A stretch of 64,000 nt of DNA from Nonomuraea sediminis (lineage in GTDB: Bacteria; Actinomycetota; Actinomycetes; Streptosporangiales; Streptosporangiaceae): contig NZ_JAHDTI010000015.1 of assembly GCF_018531495.1 (NCBI RefSeq), forward strand, positions 62,001 to 126,000, read 5' to 3'. This document shows, piece after piece, positions 58,101 through 64,000 of this stretch (position 1 is the first letter of the stretch; each line of letters opens with the position of its first letter). The notes below the pieces were generated by a model. It saw nothing but the letters and a program-made list of their open reading frames with translations, was not told where the DNA came from and did not search any database. A program made the position numbers and the translations under genes.

Positions 58101-59030
58101 CTAACCGGGCTGCTGGCCAGATTCCCAGGCGCGGACACGGTCGCGGTAGGTGCGGGCGGCGGCGCGCAGCTCCGCCTCCGCGTCGAGGCCCGCCTCGTGG
58201 GCGCGGCGGACCAGGTCCCACAGCTCGCGGGCGACGCCCTGGCCGACGGCCGAGGCCAGCGCGTCGGGCGCGCCGGAGCGTTCGGCCCGCCCCAGCAGCT
58301 GGGCGGCCAGCGAGAGCGCGGGCTGGCCCATGGGGACGCCGTCGAAGGTGTCCTTGCCCGCCCGCTCAGTGGCCTTGATGGCCTCCCAGTTGGCGTTGAC
58401 CTCGTCGGCGCTCTCGACGGTCACGGTACCGAAGACGTGCGGGTGGCGGCGGATCAGCTTGTCCACGATGCCCTGGGCGACGTCGTCGATGTCGAACCCC
58501 TCGGCCACCCGGGCGTGGAAGGCCACCTGCAGCAGCACGTCGCCGAGTTCCTCGCGCAGCGCGGAGTAGTCGCCCTGTTCGACCGTCTCGAGCACCTCGT
58601 AGGCCTCTTCGAGCAGGTAGGGGACGAGCGTCTCGTGGGTCTGCTTGCGGTCCCACGGGCACTCGGCGCGCAGCCGTTCCATCACCGCGACCAGGTCGAG
58701 CACCCGGGCGCCCGGCAGGTCGTAGGAGCCGGGCACGACCTCGATGACCGGCGGCTCGGGCAGCTCGATGGCGGCGTGACCGATCGCCCGCATGAAGTCT
58801 TCGTCGTCGTCGGCCAGCCACACCACGGTGTCCTCGACCGCCTGACGGGCCAGCCGCCGCGCGTCGGGGGTGACGACCTGCACCTCGACGCCCGCTTCCG
58901 CCAGGTAGGGCAGGTGCGGGTGGTCCTCGGACCCGGCCAGCACCCTCCCGCTGCGGAACGCCTGCCAGGCCTGGTGGCTCAGCAGGCCCGGAGCGACCCG
59001 CGGCGAGGTGGTGACGACGATCAGCGGCAT
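58101..59030 (-). CDS. mazG: MazG-family nucleotide pyrophosphohydrolase
   Basis: 309-aa protein: an N-terminal methylase-like fold (~100 residues), then a single MazG domain with CPWDRKQTHETLVPYLLEEAYEVLE (EExxE metal site) and EELGDVLLQVAFHARV (ELGD). It degrades NTPs, especially deaminated or damaged ones. The lipoprotein gene lies three bases upstream of its start, and mfd further upstream, the same order as in mycobacteria. Confidence 0.92.
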   Translation of the reverse strand: MPLIVVTTSPRVAPGLLSHQAWQAFRSGRVLAGSEDHPHLPYLAEAGVEVQVVTPDARRLARQAVEDTVVWLADDDEDFMRAIGHAAIELPEPPVIEVVPGSYDLPGARVLDLVAVMERLRAECPWDRKQTHETLVPYLLEEAYEVLETVEQGDYSALREELGDVLLQVAFHARVAEGFDIDDVAQGIVDKLIRRHPHVFGTVTVESADEVNANWEAIKATERAGKDTFDGVPMGQPALSLAAQLLGRAERSGAPDALASAVGQGVARELWDLVRRAHEAGLDAEAELRAAARTYRDRVRAWESGQQPG

Positions 59031-59033
59031 GGG

Positions 59034-59636
59034 TCAGCCCTGCGGCTGCTGCTGTTGCTGCTGCTGCGGTGCGGGCTCGAGCTTGCCGAAGCGCCCGGTG
59101 TCGATGAAGCCCTGCTGCGGGTCGAAGGTGCCGTAGCGCGGGCTGTAGACGACCTTGATGGAGCCGAAGTCGGCGCGCAGCTTGGCCATGGCCTGCTGGT
59201 TCTGCTGGCCGCCGAGGGAGTCGACGACCTTCTTCAGCCCGACCTCGGCCCTGATGTAGCCGCGCGCGTCCGTCGGGACGACGCCCTTGGACAGCAGGTT
59301 CAGCTCGGGCGAGGACTGCTGGCCCGGGTCCTTGAGCGCGGCGTCCACCTCCGCCTCGGTGACCTGCATGTTGTACTTGGCCGCCAGCTGGCGGGCCGCC
59401 GCCTCGTTCGTCATGCCGAGCAGGACGAACTGGTTGACGGGCAGCGGGAGCTGGGAGGGCTCGATCTTGGCGAGCCTCAGCGCCTCCTCGAATCCCTTGA
59501 CCTTGGTGTTGAGCTGGTCCGCCGAGATGCGCTCGTCACCCACGACGGCCGCGGCTCCGGCCTGCAGGGGTGAGGAGCAGGCGGTCAGCGCTATGCCCGC
59601 CGCGGCGGCGGCCAGAGCCACTCGAATCGACTTCAC
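59034..59636 (-). CDS. SurA N-terminal-like lipoprotein
   Basis: 200-aa secreted lipoprotein: signal with lipobox ALTAC (Cys about 19), then a SurA/parvulin-chaperone-like helical region (VGDERISADQLNTKVKGFEEAL, NEAAARQLAAKYNMQVTEAEVDAAL). It lacks a parvulin domain and ends in a Gln-rich tail. GTG 59636 follows AGGGAAG. It probably helps fold or hold secreted proteins. Sits between mazG and mfd. Confidence 0.85.
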   Translation of the reverse strand: MKSIRVALAAAAAGIALTACSSPLQAGAAAVVGDERISADQLNTKVKGFEEALRLAKIEPSQLPLPVNQFVLLGMTNEAAARQLAAKYNMQVTEAEVDAALKDPGQQSSPELNLLSKGVVPTDARGYIRAEVGLKKVVDSLGGQQNQQAMAKLRADFGSIKVVYSPRYGTFDPQQGFIDTGRFGKLEPAPQQQQQQQPQG

Positions 59637-59664
59637 GTGCTTCCCTTTCCGACACAAACCGCGG

Positions 59665-62600
59665 CTAGCTTACCCGCGCCGGCTCGAGGAACATGGCCTG
59701 GACCAGGTCTCCGCACCATTTCAGCAGATCAAGATCCCGCAACGGCTGCCCGCCCAGGGGCTTGGTCTTGGGCACCGGCACCAGCAGCATCTCCGCCGCG
59801 GCCTTGTAGATGGCCTTCTTGTACAGCCGGTCGAGGCGGACCTGCTGCGACTCCTTCAGTGTGACGGGGCCGAACTTGATGTTCTGCCCCTGCAGCGTGA
59901 CGTCGGTCAGCCCCGCCTGGCGTGCCCGCAGCCGGAAGTGGGCCACCTCGAGCAGGTTCTCCACCTCGACGGGTGGCTTGCCGTACCTGTCGGTCAGCTC
60001 GTCGCGCACCTCGTCGATGCCGATGTCGGCGGTGATGGCGGCGATGCGCTTGTAGGCCTCCAGGCGCAGCCGCTCGGAGGTGACGTAGTCGTGCGGGATG
60101 TGCGCGTTGATCGGCAGCTCGACCTTGACGTCGTGGTGCTCCTCGACGACCTCCTCGCCGCTCAGCTTGGCCTTCTGCTCCTGTACGGCTTCCGCCATCA
60201 GCCGGACGTACAGGTCGAAGCCCACACCGGCGATGAACCCGGACTGTTCGGCGCCCAGCACGTTGCCCGCGCCGCGGATCTCCAGGTCCTTCATCGCCAC
60301 GTACATGCCGGCGCCCATCTCGGTGTGCTGCGCGATCGTGGCCAGGCGCTCGTGCGCGGTCTCGGTCAGCGGCTTCTCCGGCGGGTAGAGGAAGTAGGCG
60401 TAGCCGCGCTCGCGGCCCCGGCCGACGCGGCCGCGCAGCTGGTGCAGCTGCGACAGGCCGTAGTTGTCTGCGCGGTCGACGATCAGCGTGTTGGCGTTGG
60501 GCACGTCCAGGCCGGACTCGACGATCGTGGTGGAGACGAGCACGTCGTACTCGCGCTCCCAGAAGCCGACCATGATCTTCTCGAGCTGGTGCTCGTTCAT
60601 CTGCCCGTGCGCCACCGCGATGCGCGCCTCGGGGACCAGCTCCCTGATCCTGGCGGCGACGCGGTTGATCGAGGCCACCCGGTTGTGCACGAAGAAGATC
60701 TGGCCGTCGCGCATCAGCTCGCGGCGGACGGCGGCGGCGATCTGCTTCTCGTCGTAGGGGCCGACGAAGGTGAGGATCGGGTGCCGCTCCTCCGGCGGGG
60801 TCAGGATCGTGGACATCTCGCGGATGCCGGTCAGGCCCATCTCCAGCGTGCGCGGGATCGGCGTGGCCGACATGGCCAGCACGTCGACCTGGGTGCGCAG
60901 GTGCTTCATGGCCTCCTTGTGCTCGACGCCGAAGCGCTGCTCCTCGTCGATGATGATCAGGCCCAGGTCCTTGAAGCGGACCTCGGGGCTGAGCAGCCGG
61001 TGGGTGCCGATGACCAGGTCGACGCCGCCGGAGCGCAGGCCCTCCAGGGTCTCCTTGACCTCGCCGTCGCTCTGGAAGCGGGAGACGGGCTTGAGCGTCA
61101 CGGGGAAGCTGGAGAAGCGCTCGGTGAAGGTGGACATGTGCTGCTGCACCAGCAGCGTGGTCGGCACGAGCACGGCGACCTGCTTGCCGTCCTGCACGGC
61201 CTTGAAGGCGGCCCGCACGGCGATCTCGGTCTTGCCGTAGCCCACGTCGCCGCAGATCAGCCGGTCCATCGGGACGCCGCGCTCCATGTCGCGCTTGACC
61301 TCGTCGATGGCCTCGAGCTGGTCGCCTGTCTCGGCGTAGGGGAAGGCGTCCTCCATCTCGCGCTGCCAGGGGCTGTCGGCCGCGAAGGGGTGCCCCGGGC
61401 TGGCCATGCGGGCGCTGTAGAGGCGGATCAGCTCGCCGGCGATCTCCTTGACCGCCTTCTTGGCCCTGGACTTGGCCTTGGCCCAGTCGGCGCCGCCCAT
61501 CCTGTTGAGCGTGGGCGCCTCGCCGCCGACGTAGCGGGTGACCTCGTCGAGCTGGTCGGTGGGCACGTACAGCCGGTCGCCCTTGGCGTACTCGATGACC
61601 AGGTACTCGCGGGTGGCGCCCTGCACGGTGCGCTGGACCATCTCGATGTAGCGGCCGACGCCGTGCTGTTCGTGCACGACGTGGTCGCCGACCTTGAGCT
61701 GCAGCGGGTCGACCATGTTGCGCCGGCGGCTGGGCAGGCGCCGCATGTCCTTGGTGGAGGCCTTCTGCCCGACCAGGTCGAGGTGCGTGAGCACGGCCAA
61801 GCTGGGGGTGATGAATCCGTGCTCGATCAGACCTGTCGTGACATGGACGACTTTGGGCTCGGGGGCCGTGTCCAGGAATTCCTGCAGACGGGCGGGGACG
61901 TCCACGCCCTTGAGCAGTTCCACCATGCGCGCGGCCGAGCCGTGGCCCTCGCTGAGCAGCACGACGGCCTTGCCGTCGCCGAGCCAGCCCTTGATATCGC
62001 CCAGCGCCTTGGCGGTGTCGCCGCGGTAGGCCTCGGAGTCCTGCGCGCCCAGCTCGACGCCGTTGCCGAAGGGCGCCATCGTCCACCACGGCTGGCCGAG
62101 CGTGTCGGCGTGGCCGCGGATCTCCTCCAGGCTCCTGAAGGCCGCGGCGCCCAGGTCGATGGGTGCCTCGCCGCCGGCCGCCGCGTTGATCCAGGAGGCC
62201 TCGAGGAACTCCTGCGAGGTCCTGACCAGTTCCTCGGCCCTGCTCCTGATCCGCTCGGGGTCGCAGACGAACACCGCCGAGCGGACGGGCAGGTGGTCGA
62301 GCAGCAGGTCCATCTCGCCGGCCAGCACCGGGGCGAAGGCCTCCATGCCCTCCACCGGGATGCCGTCGCCCAGCTGGTCGAGCACCTCGGCCAGCGCGGG
62401 GTGCTGCTCGGCCAGCTCGCGCGCCCGCTGCCGCACCTCCTGGGTCAGCAGCAGCTCGCGGCAGGGCGGCGCGAACAGCCCGCCGTCGGCCGCCTCGAGC
62501 GAGCGCTGGTCGGCCACCTTGAACCAGCGGATCTCCTCGACCGTGTCGCCCCAGAACTCCAGCCGCAGCGGGTGCTCCTCGGTCGGCGGGAACACGTCGA

Positions 62601-63153
62601 GCAGGCCGCCGCGCACGGCGACCTCGCCGCGCCGCTCGACCATGTCGACGCGGTGGTAGCCGTTCTCGACGAGCCGGTCGACGACCTCTTCCAGGTCGGC
62701 CTCGTCGCCGGCCCTGAGCCTGGTCGGCTCCAGCTCGCCCAGGCCGCGCACGATCGGCTGCAGCAGCGCCCTGATCGGCGCCACGATCACGCTCAGCGGC
62801 CCGGCGGCGGGGTCGTCCTTGATCGGGTGTGCCAGCCTGCGCAGCACGGCCAGGCGCTGGCCGACAGTGTCGCTGCGCGGCGAGAGCCGCTCGTGCGGCA
62901 GCGTCTCCCAGGCCGGGAACACCGCGACCGAGGTGGGCTCCATCAGGCTGGTCAGCGCGGCGGCCAGGTCCTCGGCCTCCCGCCCGGTGGCGGTGACGGC
63001 CAGCACGGTGGTCCGGTCGTGCCCGGCGAGCGCGGCCACGCCGAAGGGCCGCAGCGCCGACGGTGCGATCAGCGCGACGTCTCCGCCCTCTTCGAGAGCG
63101 CTGGTCAGTTTCGGGTCGGCGGCGACAAGGTCAAGCAGTCCGGAAAGACTCAT
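59665..63153 (-). CDS. mfd: Transcription-repair coupling factor Mfd
   Basis: 1162-aa ATPase that removes stalled RNA polymerase and recruits UvrA. Domains in order: UvrB-like part (residues 1-350), CarD/RID-type polymerase-binding domain (KVGDHVVHEQHGVGRYIEM), superfamily 2 helicase with GDVGYGKTE, IIDEEQRFG, QLRGRVGRGRERG, and the TRCF C-terminal domain. Full length. ATG 63153 is chosen; GTG 63174 would add seven residues. Conserved neighbourhood with mazG. Confidence 0.96.
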   Translation of the reverse strand: MSLSGLLDLVAADPKLTSALEEGGDVALIAPSALRPFGVAALAGHDRTTVLAVTATGREAEDLAAALTSLMEPTSVAVFPAWETLPHERLSPRSDTVGQRLAVLRRLAHPIKDDPAAGPLSVIVAPIRALLQPIVRGLGELEPTRLRAGDEADLEEVVDRLVENGYHRVDMVERRGEVAVRGGLLDVFPPTEEHPLRLEFWGDTVEEIRWFKVADQRSLEAADGGLFAPPCRELLLTQEVRQRARELAEQHPALAEVLDQLGDGIPVEGMEAFAPVLAGEMDLLLDHLPVRSAVFVCDPERIRSRAEELVRTSQEFLEASWINAAAGGEAPIDLGAAAFRSLEEIRGHADTLGQPWWTMAPFGNGVELGAQDSEAYRGDTAKALGDIKGWLGDGKAVVLLSEGHGSAARMVELLKGVDVPARLQEFLDTAPEPKVVHVTTGLIEHGFITPSLAVLTHLDLVGQKASTKDMRRLPSRRRNMVDPLQLKVGDHVVHEQHGVGRYIEMVQRTVQGATREYLVIEYAKGDRLYVPTDQLDEVTRYVGGEAPTLNRMGGADWAKAKSRAKKAVKEIAGELIRLYSARMASPGHPFAADSPWQREMEDAFPYAETGDQLEAIDEVKRDMERGVPMDRLICGDVGYGKTEIAVRAAFKAVQDGKQVAVLVPTTLLVQQHMSTFTERFSSFPVTLKPVSRFQSDGEVKETLEGLRSGGVDLVIGTHRLLSPEVRFKDLGLIIIDEEQRFGVEHKEAMKHLRTQVDVLAMSATPIPRTLEMGLTGIREMSTILTPPEERHPILTFVGPYDEKQIAAAVRRELMRDGQIFFVHNRVASINRVAARIRELVPEARIAVAHGQMNEHQLEKIMVGFWEREYDVLVSTTIVESGLDVPNANTLIVDRADNYGLSQLHQLRGRVGRGRERGYAYFLYPPEKPLTETAHERLATIAQHTEMGAGMYVAMKDLEIRGAGNVLGAEQSGFIAGVGFDLYVRLMAEAVQEQKAKLSGEEVVEEHHDVKVELPINAHIPHDYVTSERLRLEAYKRIAAITADIGIDEVRDELTDRYGKPPVEVENLLEVAHFRLRARQAGLTDVTLQGQNIKFGPVTLKESQQVRLDRLYKKAIYKAAAEMLLVPVPKTKPLGGQPLRDLDLLKWCGDLVQAMFLEPARVS

Positions 63154-63240
63154 CAGATAAACCCACAGCCCCACGAGCGCAACGCAACTACCCCCGGCCG
63201 AACGTGGTCACGGGGGTTTCGACGTCCAGCCTACTTGCCG

Positions 63241-63606
63241 TCAGCCCCCGACGGCGTAGCCGGGGACGGAGGGCCAGCGCACGGTGAGCACGACGGATTC
63301 CTCCTCGGCGTACCAGGAGTGATCGACCCCGTGCCCCCACACGACGTAGTCGCCGCGCTTGGCCAGCAGCACGCTGCGCCCGGGCAGCTCGACGCGGAAG
63401 CGGCCGCTGATGAGGACGAGCAGGGCCGTGCGTTCCTCTCCCCTGACCCATGCGGCCCGCTCGTCGCCGGGCGGGTGGACGCCCCATTTGATCTCGACGT
63501 CCTGGCTGTGCCGCGGGTCCGTTTCCGGACGGAAGTGCCCGAGCAGCCAGCCCCGCTCGCTGAGGGCGTCAACGTCCGCGTTGCCCACATACACACGCTC
63601 GTCCAC
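63241..63606 (-). CDS. Cupin-like small protein
   Basis: 121-aa protein with a beta-barrel pattern: IKWGVHPPGDERAAW, ALLVLISGRFRVELPGRSVLLAKRGDYVVWGHGVDHSWYAEE. The two motifs are cupin-like but lack the full HxH...E metal set, so a ligand-binding rather than metal-oxidase role is likely. GTG 63606 is preceded by TAGCGT at eight bases (leaderless?). It precedes mfd on the same strand by 87 bases. Confidence 0.72.
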   Translation of the reverse strand: MDERVYVGNADVDALSERGWLLGHFRPETDPRHSQDVEIKWGVHPPGDERAAWVRGEERTALLVLISGRFRVELPGRSVLLAKRGDYVVWGHGVDHSWYAEEESVVLTVRWPSVPGYAVGG

Positions 63607-63673
63607 AGCGGGGCACGCTAGCACCTCGGGGAAATACCTAACCCATGGAGATCTAATGGCTACTGTGGGTGAC

Positions 63674-64000
63674 ATGTCAGAGGTGCGGACGGTCGCCTGG
63701 CGGGGCGACCTGTTTGGTCAGCGGATCCGCGAGCAGTGGACCGAGCAGCTGGGGCGACGGCTGGACATCCTGGTCGCCGGGTGTGCCCAGCACGAGCCGA
63801 TGGCCCTGGAGCGCATCGAGACCAGGGTCTCAGGGGTGGACGAGGAACTGCCCGCGGTCCGGGCGGCCCTCGCGGGGCGTGGCGACTACGCCACCTGGTC
63901 GCTGGGCGACATGCGGTCGGTGCATCTGCCGCCGCGGTCCTTCGACGTGATCCAGATCAACTTCCTGCTGGAGCGGATCCACCACGCCGAGCTGGTCTTC
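63674..64000 (+). CDS. Methyltransferase-like protein (3' end outside window)
   Basis: First 109 codons only, starting MSEVRTVAWRGDLFGQRIRE. LDILVAGCAQHEPMALERIETRVSGVDEE resembles motif I and the following acidic turn of class I methyltransferases, with an atypical Cys-Ala; LGDMRSVHLPPRSFDVIQINFLLERIHHAELVF resembles motif IV. ATG 63674 has no ribosome site. Divergent from the cupin gene. Substrate unknown. Confidence 0.7.
   Translation, partial: MSEVRTVAWRGDLFGQRIREQWTEQLGRRLDILVAGCAQHEPMALERIETRVSGVDEELPAVRAALAGRGDYATWSLGDMRSVHLPPRSFDVIQINFLLERIHHAELVF

Noticed and set aside
59287..63621. 1444-codon frame antisense to mfd
   Set aside because: Shadow of a conserved gene in very high-GC DNA; composition is Ala/Gly/Leu/His-rich and no domain is visible.

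Overview
The window is high-GC DNA with GTG/TTG starts, many four-base stop/start overlaps and several apparently leaderless genes. Together with AfsR/SARP, GbsR, PadR and PASTA-less Ser/Thr kinases, DUF501 and an eno-divIC-DUF501-ppx block, this points to a filamentous actinomycete; a Streptosporangiales member such as Nonomuraea is my guess, not a demonstrated assignment. I saw no insertion sequence, integrase, prophage, CRISPR array or rRNA.

Layout. 0.1-4.3 kb: a sensor histidine kinase and a large AfsR/SARP regulator, convergent and overlapping. 4.4-34.5 kb: a large surface-polysaccharide locus. It holds an initiating phosphoglycosyl transferase of the MraY/WecA family (26.5 kb), a flippase (31.6 kb), an O-antigen ligase/polymerase-like protein (28.8 kb), a Wzz-type tyrosine autokinase facing a low-molecular-weight tyrosine phosphatase (24.5-26.5 kb), three GT4 and two GT2 glycosyltransferases, nucleotide-sugar epimerases and a 6-dehydrogenase, deacetylases, methyltransferases, a CelD-type GNAT enzyme, a GT2-GtrA-FAD enzyme-GT-C membrane operon with a secreted five-bladed propeller, and a His-rich LPMTG surface protein coupled to a DUF4012 protein. 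Inside the locus a promoter, a small ORF and a GT4 gene occur twice (15 kb, plus strand; 34 kb, minus strand), and around 30.2-30.6 kb lie short remnants of a deacetylase and of a flippase, so the locus has been duplicated and pruned.

34.7-50.3 kb: mixed housekeeping and accessory genes: cystathionine beta-synthase, SGNH hydrolase, a beta-propeller lipoprotein, a DHFR-like protein, a GbsR/hydrolase pair with its own operator, thiolase, F420/PPOX-type enzyme, DUF4287, Bax-inhibitor-1 protein, an unusual tRNA with a UAA anticodon but a short variable loop, a peptide deformylase with an altered HExxH motif, an ACT protein, type II NADH dehydrogenase, family-5 uracil-DNA glycosylase, a PadR/HAAS pair and a repeat-built secreted protein.

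50.5-63.2 kb: the conserved actinobacterial neighbourhood ppx - DUF501 - divIC/ftsB - eno ... mazG - lipoprotein - mfd, all on the minus strand. It is interrupted between eno and mazG by two transmembrane Ser/Thr kinases and a methyltransferase. A cupin-like gene and a truncated methyltransferase close the window.
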